A stretch of DNA of 64,000 bases from Flavobacteriales bacterium (GCA_013205245.1 JABMNH010000016.1:19430-83429); one strand, 5' to 3'; shown: positions 26,651 through 35,628, counted from the first letter of the stretch. A program made the numbers and translations. The notes: a model not told the origin generated them from the letters alone.

Positions 26651-27670
26651 ATGAGTAAAGAAGATTTTGAACAAGAAGAGCTTTACGAACATTTTAAATT
26701 TACAGCCAGCGAAGGACAAGAACCTTTACGTGTAGATAAATTTTTGATGAATTTTATCGAAAATGCCACACGAAATAAAGTGCAACAAGCCATTAAAGCA
26801 GGTGGCGTATTGGTAAACGAAAACACCGTAAAAGCCAATTATAAAGTAAAACCAAAAGACGAAGTGCGTGTGGTTTTAGCGCATCCACCTCATATCAATT
26901 TATTGGTTGCCGAAGATATTCCCATTGACATTGTGTACGAAGATGATGCCGTAATTGTTGTTAATAAAGCTGCCGGCATGGTAGTGCATCCCGGTCACGG
27001 AAATTACAGTGGCACTTTGGTAAACGGTTTGTTACATCACATTGATAATTTACCAACAAATGCGAATGAACGCCCCGGATTGGTGCACCGCATTGATAAA
27101 GATACAAGTGGCTTATTGGTGGTTGCCAAAACCGAATTTGCCATGGCGCATCTCTCTAAACAATTTTTTGATCGCACAACAGAGCGTTTGTATTATGCTT
27201 TGGTTTGGGGAAATGTAGAAGAAGACACAGGGACAATTACGGGAAATATAGGCCGCAGTCTTAAAAACCGATTGCAAATGAGTGTTTTTCCTGATGGCGA
27301 TTTCGGCAAACATGCCGTTACACATTATAAAGTCTTAGAGCGTTTTAGTTATGTGACGCTGGTGCAGTGCAAATTAGAAACGGGTCGCACACATCAAATA
27401 CGTGCGCATTTTAAACATATTGGGCATACCTTGTTTAACGACGAACGTTATGGTGGCGATTTGATTTTAAAAGGCACCACCTTTACCAAATACAAACAAT
27501 TTGTAGATAATTGTTTTAAAATTTTACCACGCCAAGCCTTACACGCCAAAACACTCGGATTTACACATCCCGTAACGGGCGTTTTTATGCAGTTTAATTC
27601 TGATATCCCAGAAGATATGTTGGCTTGTCTAGAAAAATGGCGGAGTTATACCATTAATCAAAAGGAGTAA
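26651..27670 (+). CDS. RluA/RluD family pseudouridine synthase
   Basis: Isomerises uridines to pseudouridine in large-subunit rRNA. From the ATG at 26651 it has 339 residues; in-frame GTG 26624 and ATG 26627 would start inside the PASTA gene. I prefer 26651 because it leaves a conserved FTASEGQEPLRVDKFL start and lies 12 bases after AAAGGAG. An S4 RNA-binding domain covers about 20-80. The catalytic motif HRIDKDTSGLLVVAK carries the essential aspartate; GRTHQIRAHF is also intact. RluD (uridines 1911, 1915, 1917) is the likely type, but RluC cannot be excluded. Confidence 0.92.
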   Translation: MSKEDFEQEELYEHFKFTASEGQEPLRVDKFLMNFIENATRNKVQQAIKAGGVLVNENTVKANYKVKPKDEVRVVLAHPPHINLLVAEDIPIDIVYEDDAVIVVNKAAGMVVHPGHGNYSGTLVNGLLHHIDNLPTNANERPGLVHRIDKDTSGLLVVAKTEFAMAHLSKQFFDRTTERLYYALVWGNVEEDTGTITGNIGRSLKNRLQMSVFPDGDFGKHAVTHYKVLERFSYVTLVQCKLETGRTHQIRAHFKHIGHTLFNDERYGGDLILKGTTFTKYKQFVDNCFKILPRQALHAKTLGFTHPVTGVFMQFNSDIPEDMLACLEKWRSYTINQKE

Positions 27671-27778
27671 ATTAGTAGTGTTGGATTGCGGGGGCACTTT
27701 CTTATTCAAGCTATTCAGAAATTTATGTGGATAAACGTTCGAATACTCATCAATCTTCTCCATTATATTTGCGTGATT

Positions 27779-28594
27779 TTACGATTTTGGAGGTAGTTTT
27801 TTTATTACATAAAAGACAGACGAAGGTGCTATTTTGTTGATTTTATAAATAGCATGATATTTTACATTTTTTTTAAGAATAGTAGATAAATATTTATCGA
27901 AAAGAACATAGAACTTAAATGAATATATAGCCTTTTTAAACATTTTACCCAATGTTTTTTGTAATATAGAAGTTACTGTAAAACAATATTCTTTTGATAT
28001 TGTTTTTATGGGGTATTTGCAAAATTCAGAGTCAAAAAAAGATACTGGTATACCACGTTCGTTTTTTGTTAAACCTACTCTTGGTTTTTGCCAATCACCC
28101 ATCGAAATTATAGGTTCTCTTAGAAGTAAATGACCATTGGGTTTTAAAACTCTAACAATCTCACTTAGTACAAAAGAAACATTTGGGATATGATGCAATG
28201 TACCAAAGCATGTAATCAAATCAATAGAGTCTTCATCTAATGGTAATCTACCTTCTATGCTTGGCTTGATATACTTTGGAATCAAATTACCTATTTGATT
28301 ATTTACTAAATTATCGGAAGGTTCAACAATTGTCAAATTAGTTATTTTATTAATTATAGGTTCAAATTCATACCCTCAAGCTGAGCCAAACCCCAAAACA
28401 TTTTCAAAAGGCAAATCTTTTATTTTTTCAAATCCATGGATTTTATTCATCATATGATATCCATATGAATATGAGTCTTTATCCTTACTTCCAAGATCTG
28501 CATATCCTTCAGCTTCTTGATTGTACCATTGAGTTATTTTTTCAAGAGAAAAGTCATCTCCATACAGTTTTTCACCTTTAAAATATTCATTCAT
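27779..28594 (-). pseudogene. SAM-dependent methyltransferase interrupted by an in-frame TGA
   Basis: The frame runs from ATG at 28592-28594 to 27779 with one TGA at 28376-28378; both parts are in the same frame, so no indel is needed. The first part (72 residues) ends VLGFGSA, the beginning of the SAM-binding loop, and the next codons read GYEFEP after the stop. The second part holds LITCFGTLHHIPNVSFVLSEIVRVLKPNGHLLLREP, a typical class I methyltransferase motif. A Trp codon (TGG) in place of TGA would be the simplest ancestor. The gene could be a recent pseudogene or contain a base-call error. Without the first part the protein would lack half its SAM site. The substrate is unknown. Confidence 0.8.
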
Positions 28595-28667
28595 ATTTAA
28601 TTCTAACTTTAAAAAATCATCACTAATGTTAAGACAATCGACTTTAATTGATTATATCATACGATAA

Positions 28668-28712
28668 GCGAAGCTAGTTAAAATGTTGTTAAGTAGCAAA
28701 CTAAATTATCGA
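28668..28712. repeat. Imperfect direct repeat, copy A
   Basis: This copy begins CGAAGCTAGTT and ends AGTAGCAAACTAAATTA plus a few bases. It resembles copy B at 29741-29785 over about 45 bases, with the best match in the outer parts. The two copies flank the alpha/beta hydrolase gene. Confidence 0.6.
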
Positions 28713-28714
28713 GA

Positions 28715-29662
28715 CTATTTTTTCAAAAAATCCAATACAGCTGCTAAACTTTCTTGTGGACTTTCCTCCATCGGCACATGACCCACATTTTTTAGAATTT
28801 GCAATGTGCTATTGGGTAAATCTTTTTGAAAACGATAGGCACTCTGGGTAGTAATAAGTAAATCTTCTGCTCCCCAAAGAATGAGTGTGGGTTGTTGGAT
28901 GGTTTTTATAAGCGTAAAAGCATTGGGAACTTTCTCTAATTTCATTCTATCTACTAAAGCTTGGCGGTTTCCGGCTCTTAAGGTCAAATCAAAATACCTG
29001 TCAACAAGGGCATCTGTTACTTTTGTTTTATCTGCATAAACATTTTCTACGCTAGATCGTACCACAAAACGCGGTGTAATAAATGTCATAATTTTATTCA
29101 ATACCGGGGTGCTGGCAATTTTAAAAGCTATAGGTACATCTTCTGATTCTATAGGGTATCCTGACGCATCTATTAAAATGAGTTTAGCAACCTTATCGGG
29201 ATATTTAACAGCGAATTGCCAAGCGATATGTCCTCCCAAAGAGTTACCTGCTAAAATGCATTTTTTTACACCTTTTACCACCAAAAAATGATCAATAAAC
29301 GAAGCGTAATTAGCAATGGAGTACTGTTGATTGACAAAGGGTCCTGTGAGTCCAAAACCAGGAATATCCATTCTCAAAACACGTCTGTTGTTTTTTAAAG
29401 TAGCTGTCCAGTTATCAAAAGTATGGAGGCTAGAAGCTGTACCATGAATCAATACAATTGGAATGGTGTCGGTCGGATTTCCTTCATCACGATAGTGAAC
29501 GTCCATTCCATCTATCGAAATAAAAGCAGAAGGCGATTGGGCATATTTTGCTTTCAATTCTGTTAAAGGGATGTCGCGATAACCGTAAAAGCTAATAATA
29601 AGAATGACCAACAATCCGATACTGAACAATAAAATTTTAATAATTTTAGTTATTAATTTCAT
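28715..29662 (-). CDS. Alpha/beta fold hydrolase, membrane-anchored
   Basis: A 315-residue hydrolase with an N-terminal membrane segment (about 4-26, ILLFSIGLLVILIISFYGY). The nucleophile elbow is GNSLGG in KKCILAGNSLGGHIAW, the oxyanion region VLIHGTASS is upstream, and the end shows LILWGAEDLLI (acid) and NVGHVPMEESP (histidine). The triad is complete, so it is probably active on an ester, epoxide or C-C bond. Substrate unknown. It stands alone on the minus strand, flanked by two related direct repeats, which suggests it may have been inserted or lost as a unit in relatives. Confidence 0.88.
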   Translation of the reverse strand: MKLITKIIKILLFSIGLLVILIISFYGYRDIPLTELKAKYAQSPSAFISIDGMDVHYRDEGNPTDTIPIVLIHGTASSLHTFDNWTATLKNNRRVLRMDIPGFGLTGPFVNQQYSIANYASFIDHFLVVKGVKKCILAGNSLGGHIAWQFAVKYPDKVAKLILIDASGYPIESEDVPIAFKIASTPVLNKIMTFITPRFVVRSSVENVYADKTKVTDALVDRYFDLTLRAGNRQALVDRMKLEKVPNAFTLIKTIQQPTLILWGAEDLLITTQSAYRFQKDLPNSTLQILKNVGHVPMEESPQESLAAVLDFLKK

Positions 29663-29740
29663 GGGGTTTTGTTTTATAATTTAATTTTTAACAAGGGTAA
29701 ATAATTGCCCCAATATCAATTTAATATATTTTCTCAAAAA

Positions 29741-29785
29741 CGAAGCTAATTGAAAAAACCTTAAGAAGCAAACTAAATTAGTAGA
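29741..29785. repeat. Imperfect direct repeat, copy B
   Basis: Begins CGAAGCTAATT and continues to AGAAGCAAACTAAATTA, matching copy A at 28668-28712 in the same orientation with mismatches mainly in the central 12 bases. Confidence 0.6.
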
Positions 29786-29844
29786 GCTGTTTGTTACTCT
29801 TTTTATGAATTGTATATTTACCCACATTTTATATTGTACAATAA

Positions 29845-30603
29845 ATGAAAATAGTCATATCGCCTGCCAAATCTTTAGATTACGAAACAACAGTACCAAC
29901 AGATGCTTTTTCTATACCGGAGTTTTTAGTCAACTCTGAGAAAATACAAAATACCTTAAAAAAGAAATCGGCTAAAAGCTTGTCTAAATTAATGGCTATT
30001 TCAGATAATTTGGGACAGCTTAATTTTGAGCGAAACCAAGAGTGGCAATTGCCATTTACGGCGCAAAATGCACGTCAAGCCATATATGCTTTTAAAGGGA
30101 CGGTTTACGAAGGTTTAGAAGCTTATACTTTATCGCCAAAAAAAATAGAGGATGCACAGCAAAAATTACGCATTCTATCTGGGCTTTACGGCTTACTAAA
30201 GCCACTCGATTTAATACAACCCTACCGTTTAGAAATGGGCACAAAATTAAAACTTGGACAACGAGAGAATCTGTATAAATTTTGGGGAGATACCTTAACC
30301 AAATCATTAAATAACGAGATGCAAGACGGCGAAGTTTTGCTAAATTTAGCCAGTAACGAATATTTTAAAGTTCTTCAACCAAAAGTTTTAAAAAACCCAA
30401 TCATCACACCCGTTTTTAAAGATTTAACAAAAGGCAAGTTAAAAGTGGTGTCGTTTTTCGCCAAAAAAGCGCGTGGCATGATGGTGCGGTATATTCTTGA
30501 CAATCAGATTGAAAATATAGAATCTATTAAAAATTTCAATGTAGGTGCTTATGTTTTTGATAGTAAATTATCGAATGAAACAACCTTTGTGTTTACACGA
30601 TAA
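29845..30603 (+). CDS. yaaA: Peroxide stress protein YaaA (DUF328)
   Basis: The 252-residue cytosolic protein opens MKIVISPAKSLDYET, the family signature, and retains GLYGLLKPLDLIQPYRLEMG and VSFFAKKARGMMVRYIL. In E. coli YaaA lowers intracellular free iron during hydrogen peroxide stress, and its fold binds DNA. It is a single-gene unit: the next gene is separated by 306 bases holding a SAM riboswitch. Upstream, TATATTTA near 29812 is a weak promoter match. Confidence 0.94.
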   Translation: MKIVISPAKSLDYETTVPTDAFSIPEFLVNSEKIQNTLKKKSAKSLSKLMAISDNLGQLNFERNQEWQLPFTAQNARQAIYAFKGTVYEGLEAYTLSPKKIEDAQQKLRILSGLYGLLKPLDLIQPYRLEMGTKLKLGQRENLYKFWGDTLTKSLNNEMQDGEVLLNLASNEYFKVLQPKVLKNPIITPVFKDLTKGKLKVVSFFAKKARGMMVRYILDNQIENIESIKNFNVGAYVFDSKLSNETTFVFTR

Positions 30604-30669
30604 AACAAAGTGAAATTAAATAATTTTTTAAAAACTAAAAAAAAGTTTAGGTCAACAAAAAAAACCATG

Positions 30670-30677
30670 TACATTTG
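30670..30677 (+). promoter_or_regulatory. -7 promoter element of the methionine operon
   Basis: TACATTTG fits TAnnTTTG and lies 39 bases before the riboswitch P1 stem, a sensible spacing for transcription to enter the aptamer. Confidence 0.6.
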
Positions 30678-30716
30678 TACCGTTATTTAAACATAACACA
30701 AGTTCATTAAATTAAT

Positions 30717-30813
30717 ACTTATCAAGAAAGGTGGAGGGATTGGCCCTGTGAAACCTTAGCAACCCTTAAATTTTTTAAGAAGGTGCTAATTCCTGCTAAA
30801 CAGCAAGATAAGT
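30717..30813 (+). ncRNA. SAM-I (S-box) riboswitch aptamer
   Basis: All S-box landmarks are present. P1 forms between ACTTATC (30717-30723) and GATAAGT (30807-30813). Between them are the AAGAAAGGTGGAGGGATTGG start, the GGCCCTGTGAAACC stretch, TTAGCAACC and AAGGTGCTAATTCCTGC, all at the expected positions. Binding of S-adenosylmethionine is expected to stabilise P1 and promote termination at the hairpin at 30845-30870. It governs the osmC-metZ-metX genes downstream. The gap 30604-30909 is therefore fully accounted for by promoter, riboswitch and terminator. Confidence 0.97.
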
Positions 30814-30844
30814 CAGAAGATATATTTAAAAAACCTCTTTTGAC

Positions 30845-30870
30845 ACCTATGCGTTTGCATGGGTTTTTTT
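30845..30870 (+). terminator. Riboswitch expression-platform terminator
   Basis: ACCTATGC (30845-30852) pairs with GCATGGGT (30857-30864) with one G-T pair across a 4-base loop, followed by a run of T to 30870. It lies 40 bases before the osmC ATG. An antiterminator partner was not pinned down by eye. Confidence 0.8.
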
Positions 30871-30909
30871 ATGCCTTAAAGCCATTCTTGATAACAAACA
30901 CAAAAAAGA

Positions 30910-31326
30910 ATGGAAATACAATTAATAAAAACAGACGCGCAATTCGAATTTACAGCCACAAATAATCAGGCCGTATTGCCTATTTGTGCATCGCCAAGTT
31001 TAGGCGCAGTTCAAAATGGCTTTCGCCCGATGGAGCTTTTACTAGTTAGTTTAGCTTCTTGCCTATCTATTGATGTGTTGACAATTTTGTACAAACAAAA
31101 ACAAGACATTTCTAAATATACAGTCAAAGTATCGGCCACAAGAAAAGAATCGGAACCACCCGTTTTCGAAAATATTGTGGTAAGCCTCTATGTTTGGGGC
31201 ACCGTAAGCGAGCTAAAACTCGACAAAGCACTCGCGTTAACAAAAGAAAAGTACTGTTCGGTTTATCACATTTTAAAACCAACCGCACACATACAAACAC
31301 AATATTTTTTAAATCATGAGCAGTAA
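30910..31326 (+). CDS. OsmC family protein in the SAM-riboswitch operon
   Basis: A 138-residue OsmC/Ohr-fold protein. The two conserved peroxidatic cysteines are Cys51 (LASCLSIDV) and Cys116 (EKYCSVYHIL). OsmC proteins reduce organic hydroperoxides with thiols. This gene is the first after the SAM riboswitch and overlaps metZ by 11 bases, so it is regulated and translated with methionine synthesis. Its role there is not known; a guess is protection of, or reaction with, sulfur intermediates such as sulfide or persulfide. It could also simply be a hitchhiker. Confidence 0.9.
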   Translation: MEIQLIKTDAQFEFTATNNQAVLPICASPSLGAVQNGFRPMELLLVSLASCLSIDVLTILYKQKQDISKYTVKVSATRKESEPPVFENIVVSLYVWGTVSELKLDKALALTKEKYCSVYHILKPTAHIQTQYFLNHEQ

Positions 31327-32491
31327 AAATTTCGAAACACAAGCCATAAGAACACAAACCTCAAAAACGTCCTATAAAGAGCATGCAACGCCTTTGTTTT
31401 TGACCTCAAGTTTTACATTTGATTCGGCGCAAGAAGGCGAAGCTTTATTTAACGGTCAAGCCGATGGGCATATTTATTCGCGCTTTTCAAATCCCAATGT
31501 AGATGAATTTGTAAATAAAATGTGCTTGCTCGAACAAACTGAAAGTGGCGTGGCAACAGCTACAGGTATGGCAGCTGTATTTACTACTTTTGCTGCCTTG
31601 TTAAAATCTGGCGATCATATTGTGGCATCAAAAGCCATTTTTGGCAACTCATTGCATATACTTCAATCTATTTTGCCTAATTATGGTATTAGCCATACTT
31701 TGGTTGAAATTGACGATAAAGAAGCTTGGCAAAAAGCCGTAACACCACAAACAAAATTGTTGTTTGTAGAGAGTCCGTCAAACCCCACTTTAAAAATAGC
31801 CGATTTATCTTTTTTAGGAAAATTATCTAAAGCGCACAATCTTATTTTTTGTATCGATAATTGTTTTGCCACACCTTATTTACAACAACCTGTAAAATTT
31901 GGAGCGAACATTATTATCCATTCGGCCACCAAATATATAGATGGACAAGGCCGTGTGTTAGGAGGCGCCATTTTAGGTGATAAAAAATATGTCGATTTAT
32001 GTTACGATTTCATCCGCCGTACAGGCGCAAGCTTATCGCCATTTAATGCGTGGGTTTTGTCAAAAAGTTTAGAAACCTTGGCCATTAGAATGGACAGGCA
32101 TTGTGAAAATGCCGAAGCTTTATATCAGTTTTTAGCACAACATTCAGATGTAGAAAAGATTTTTTATCCGTTTGATAAAAAAAGTCCGCAATACGATTTG
32201 GCTAAAAAACAGCAAAAACTAGGTGGTGGTTTGGTAGGTTGTCAGATAAAAGGCGGCAAAGAAAGAGGCACGCGTTTTTTAAACGCTTTAAAATTACATT
32301 CGTTAACGGCAAATTTGGGTGACACTAGGAGCATAGCAACACATCCTGCTTCTACCACACATTCAAAACTGAGCGAAGCAGAACAATTAGATTTAGGCAT
32401 TACAGCCGGATTCATCCGCTTTTCGGTTGGATTAGAACATATAGATGACATCATAGCCGATGTTGCACAAGCACTCGAAAATTCAAAATGA
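31316..32491 (+). CDS. metZ: Trans-sulfuration PLP enzyme (O-succinyl/acetyl-homoserine sulfhydrylase)
   Basis: A 391-residue enzyme of the Cys/Met metabolism PLP family. The cofactor lysine is Lys206 in HSATKYIDGQGRV. Other motifs are YSRFSNPNVDEF at the N-terminus, LLFVESPSNP and SLGDTRSI-like LGDTRSIATHP. Expected reaction: O-acyl-homoserine plus sulfide to homocysteine; cystathionine gamma-synthase is also possible, as sequence alone does not separate the two. Adjacent metX makes the O-acetylhomoserine substrate, so O-acetylhomoserine is the likely donor, and the MetZ name is provisional. Confidence 0.9.
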   Translation: MSSKNFETQAIRTQTSKTSYKEHATPLFLTSSFTFDSAQEGEALFNGQADGHIYSRFSNPNVDEFVNKMCLLEQTESGVATATGMAAVFTTFAALLKSGDHIVASKAIFGNSLHILQSILPNYGISHTLVEIDDKEAWQKAVTPQTKLLFVESPSNPTLKIADLSFLGKLSKAHNLIFCIDNCFATPYLQQPVKFGANIIIHSATKYIDGQGRVLGGAILGDKKYVDLCYDFIRRTGASLSPFNAWVLSKSLETLAIRMDRHCENAEALYQFLAQHSDVEKIFYPFDKKSPQYDLAKKQQKLGGGLVGCQIKGGKERGTRFLNALKLHSLTANLGDTRSIATHPASTTHSKLSEAEQLDLGITAGFIRFSVGLEHIDDIIADVAQALENSK

Positions 32492-33459
32492 ATACACAAT
32501 ATCATACAGTAAAAAACTTTCAGCTAGAATCGGGTGACATCTTGCCCGAACTCAAAATCGCCTATCATACTTTTGGTGTACAAAATGCCAATCAAGACAA
32601 TGTGGTGTGGGCATTTCATGCGCTAAGTGCCAATTCTAATGTCTTAGATTGGTGGCCGGGTTTGTTTGGCGAAAACGATTATTTTAATCCCGAAAAACAT
32701 TTTATAATTTGTGCCAACGTGATAGGTTCGCCTTATGGAAGTTCTGCGCCAACCGATTTAAATTTTCCTTTTTTCACCTTGCGGGATGTTGCTAAAGCAC
32801 ATTTGGCTTTGGCCGAAACGCTCAAAATAAATTGTATTGAAGTGGCTATCGGCGGTTCTTTTGGTGGCAATCAGGCTTTAGAATTTGCCTATGATTTTAC
32901 AGGGACTATTAAAAATCTTATTTTATTGGTATCCACTGCCGAAGAATCGGCATGGGGCATTGCCATCCATCAAGCACAGCGTATGGCATTACAAGCCGAT
33001 GCCAGTTTTGGCGAAATAAAAGGTGGTAAACAAGGCCTTAAAGCAGCGCGTGCCATTGCCATGTTGACGTACAGAACACAAAAATCGTATCAAGATACCC
33101 AAACAGATACAGAAGAAAAGGTTTCTGATTTTAAAGCAGCATCGTATATTCAGTATCAGGGCGATAAATTTGAAAGACGTTTTGATGCCTTGTCGTATTA
33201 TTATTTGAGTAAATGTTTAGACTCTCATGCTATTGGACGTGGCAGAGGCGGTGTAGAAAAAGCCTTGTCGCAACTTAAACAACGCTGTCTTTTAATAGGT
33301 ATAGATTCCGATTTGTTGATAGAACCACATCAGCAAAAATTTATGGCGCGCTATATGCCAAATTCGGTTTATAAAGAAATACATTCAGATTTTGGGCACG
33401 ATGGTTTTTTAATAGAAACCAAAGACATTACCAAACTCATCAATGATTTTTTAGACTAA
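32488..33459 (+). CDS. metX: Homoserine O-acetyltransferase (MetX type)
   Basis: A 323-residue alpha/beta hydrolase-fold enzyme that acetylates homoserine for methionine synthesis. The nucleophile is Ser124 in IGGSFGGNQ, the acid Asp275 in IGIDSDLLI, and the base His304 in DFGHDGFLI. It is shorter than the usual 350-380 residues. The start overlaps the metZ stop by four bases (ATGA), implying coupled translation. It ends the SAM-riboswitch operon. Because in some cases serine O-acetylation can be catalysed by similar proteins, the substrate rests on genomic context. Confidence 0.88.
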   Translation: MNTQYHTVKNFQLESGDILPELKIAYHTFGVQNANQDNVVWAFHALSANSNVLDWWPGLFGENDYFNPEKHFIICANVIGSPYGSSAPTDLNFPFFTLRDVAKAHLALAETLKINCIEVAIGGSFGGNQALEFAYDFTGTIKNLILLVSTAEESAWGIAIHQAQRMALQADASFGEIKGGKQGLKAARAIAMLTYRTQKSYQDTQTDTEEKVSDFKAASYIQYQGDKFERRFDALSYYYLSKCLDSHAIGRGRGGVEKALSQLKQRCLLIGIDSDLLIEPHQQKFMARYMPNSVYKEIHSDFGHDGFLIETKDITKLINDFLD

Positions 33460-33481
33460 ACAGCATCTTATTTACATACAT

Positions 33482-33525
33482 TTCTGCCACTATGTCATTT
33501 TTTTATAAATGATTTCTGACAATTC
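33482..33525 (+). promoter_or_regulatory. Inverted repeats upstream of dnaK
   Basis: TGTCATTT and AAATGA (with TGACA further on) form a nested inverted repeat between about 33494 and 33523, preceded by TGCCA. A regulator or activator may bind here. No CIRCE element is present. Confidence 0.4.
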
Positions 33526-33541
33526 TCTGCATTTAATACGA

Positions 33542-33556
33542 TGGCATAAAGATTGT
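33542..33556 (+). promoter_or_regulatory. Candidate sigma-54 promoter for dnaK
   Basis: TGGCA-N6-TTGT has the -24/-12 spacing exactly (GG at 33543-33544, GT at 33555-33556), with only the final C of TTGC replaced by T. Transcription would start near 33567, leaving about 40 bases before the dnaK ATG. No TAnnTTTG element is seen in the same gap. Confidence 0.5.
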
Positions 33557-33606
33557 CATTACAGAATCAGTTAAAAAACAGAAATTAAAAATTAAATTAT
33601 AACATT

Positions 33607-35508
33607 ATGAGTAAAATAATAGGAATTGACTTAGGTACAACCAACTCTTGCGTTGCAGTTATGGAAGGTAATGAGCCAGTAGTTATACCTAACGCAGAAG
33701 GAAAAAGAACAACCCCGTCAATAGTAGGTTTTATAGAAGGTGGCGAACGTAAAGTAGGAGATCCTGCAAAACGTCAATCCATTACAAATCCAATAAACAC
33801 GGTTTATTCTATCAAACGTTTTATGGGGAACAAGTATTCTGAAGATCTTGAAGAAATTGCACGTGTACCTTATAAAGTGGTTAAAGGAGATAACAACACA
33901 CCTCGTGTAGATATTGATGGCCGTTTATATTCGCCTCAAGAAATATCAGCAATGGTACTTCAGAAAATGAAAAAAACTGCCGAAGATTATTTAGGTCACG
34001 ATGTAACCGAAGCGGTTATTACTGTGCCTGCTTATTTTAACGATGCGCAACGTCAAGCAACCAAAGAAGCTGGCGAAATTGCTGGATTAAAAGTGAGTAG
34101 AATCATTAACGAACCTACAGCTGCAGCGTTGGCTTATGGTATCGATAAAAAAGGAAAAGATGAAAAAATTGCTGTGTACGATTTAGGTGGTGGTACTTTT
34201 GATATCTCTATTCTTGAAGTTGGCGATGGCGTTTTTGAAGTGCTTTCTACAAATGGGGACACCCATTTAGGTGGTGACGATTTTGACCAAGTTATTATAG
34301 ATTGGTTAGCTAACGATTTTAATAAAGAAGAAGGTATTGATTTACGTAAAGACCCAATGGCTTTACAACGTTTAAAAGAAGCTGCCGAAAAAGCAAAAAT
34401 TGAATTATCATCAAGCACACAAACAGAAATAAATTTACCTTATGTAACAGCTACAGCTAGTGGTCCAAAACACTTGGTAAAAACATTGACACGTGCAAAT
34501 TTTGAAAAATTAGCCGATAGCTTAATCAAACGCTCAATGGAGCCAGTTAAAAAAGCATTAAAAGATGCTGATTTAAGCATAGGCGATATCGACGAAATAA
34601 TTTTGGTAGGTGGATCAACCCGCATGCCAGTTATTCAAGAAGTGGTTAAAAAATTCTTTAACAAAGAGCCTCATAAAGGTGTAAATCCTGATGAAGTTGT
34701 AGCTATTGGAGCTGCCATTCAAGGTGGTGTTTTATCTGGCGATGTTAAAGATGTATTGCTTTTAGATGTAACGCCTTTGTCTTTAGGTATCGAAACTATG
34801 GGTAATGTGATGACAAAATTAATTGAGTCTAACACAACCATCCCAACTAAAAAATCGCAGGTATTTTCTACTGCTGTAGACAACCAACCATCTGTAGAAA
34901 TTCATGTTTTGCAAGGTGAGCGTGCCATGGCAAAAGACAATAAAACCATTGGTAAATTCCATTTAGATGGCTTGCCACCAGCACAAAGAGGTGTCCCTCA
35001 AATCGAAGTGACATTTGATATTGATGCAAATGGTCTTATTAAAGTGTCGGCTTTAGATAAAGCAACTAATAAATTGCAAGAAATCCGTATTGAAGCGTCT
35101 TCTGGTTTAACCGAAGAAGAAATCAAAAAGATGAAAGCTGAAGCTGAAGCTAACGCTGACGCGGATAAAAAAGCAAGAGAAACTGCTGATAAAATTAATG
35201 CTGCCGATGGTATGATTTTCCAAACCGAAAAACAATTGAAAGAATTTGGTGAAAAATTATCTGATGATAAGAAAAAACCAATTGAAGATGCTTTAGAAGT
35301 TTTGAAAAAAGCCCACGAATCGAAAGATTTAGCAGAAATTGACACAGCTATGGAAGTTATTAACGAAGCTTGGAAAAATGCTTCGGAAGAAATGTACAAA
35401 GCAGAGCAACCAGAAGGTGGCGCAGATGCAGGGGCAGGAGAACCAGCACAAGAGGCTGGTACTGCAGACGATGCTGTAGAAGATGTTGACTTTGAAGAAG
35501 TAAAATAA
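33607..35508 (+). CDS. dnaK: Molecular chaperone DnaK (Hsp70)
   Basis: The 633-residue Hsp70 chaperone folds and refolds cytosolic proteins with DnaJ and GrpE. N-terminal ATPase domain begins [19 protein letters not shown]; the phosphate loop [14 protein letters not shown] and adenosine motif [13 protein letters not shown] are intact. The substrate-binding domain starts around residue 390 ([13 protein letters not shown]). The acidic C-terminal tail ends DFEEVK. dnaJ and grpE are not adjacent. It has its own terminator (35531-35564) and a candidate sigma-54 promoter. Confidence 0.98.
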   Translation: MSKIIGIDLGTTNSCVAVMEGNEPVVIPNAEGKRTTPSIVGFIEGGERKVGDPAKRQSITNPINTVYSIKRFMGNKYSEDLEEIARVPYKVVKGDNNTPRVDIDGRLYSPQEISAMVLQKMKKTAEDYLGHDVTEAVITVPAYFNDAQRQATKEAGEIAGLKVSRIINEPTAAALAYGIDKKGKDEKIAVYDLGGGTFDISILEVGDGVFEVLSTNGDTHLGGDDFDQVIIDWLANDFNKEEGIDLRKDPMALQRLKEAAEKAKIELSSSTQTEINLPYVTATASGPKHLVKTLTRANFEKLADSLIKRSMEPVKKALKDADLSIGDIDEIILVGGSTRMPVIQEVVKKFFNKEPHKGVNPDEVVAIGAAIQGGVLSGDVKDVLLLDVTPLSLGIETMGNVMTKLIESNTTIPTKKSQVFSTAVDNQPSVEIHVLQGERAMAKDNKTIGKFHLDGLPPAQRGVPQIEVTFDIDANGLIKVSALDKATNKLQEIRIEASSGLTEEEIKKMKAEAEANADADKKARETADKINAADGMIFQTEKQLKEFGEKLSDDKKKPIEDALEVLKKAHESKDLAEIDTAMEVINEAWKNASEEMYKAEQPEGGADAGAGEPAQEAGTADDAVEDVDFEEVK

Positions 35509-35530
35509 GTTTACCCTTTTTCATAAATTT

Positions 35531-35564
35531 AAAAACTCAGCTCTTGTAAAAGAGCTGGGTTTTT
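35531..35564 (+). terminator. Terminator after dnaK
   Basis: CTCAGCTCTT (35536-35545) pairs with AAGAGCTGGG (35550-35559) across a GTAA loop, with one T-G pair and flanking A and T runs. Confidence 0.88.
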
Positions 35565-35628
35565 GCGTTGAATTATGTTATCACCATGAGCGTCCTTTCA
35601 TTTATGATAAGGATATAAATCACTTATT

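Noticed and set aside
27779..28336. Separate methyltransferase gene starting TTG (MTIVEPSDN)
   Set aside because: It is the same frame as 28594-28376 upstream and lacks the SAM-loop; the whole is better treated as one gene broken by TGA.
28376..28378. TGA as selenocysteine codon
   Set aside because: Methyltransferases of this type have no known Sec, no selenoprotein element is visible, and a Trp or other codon is the simple ancestor.
33460..33606. CIRCE element for dnaK
   Set aside because: TTAGCACTC-N9-GAGTGCTAA is not present; the inverted repeats differ from it.
34998..35399. 133-residue frame antisense to dnaK
   Set aside because: Low-complexity serine-rich translation of the dnaK helical tail, not a gene.
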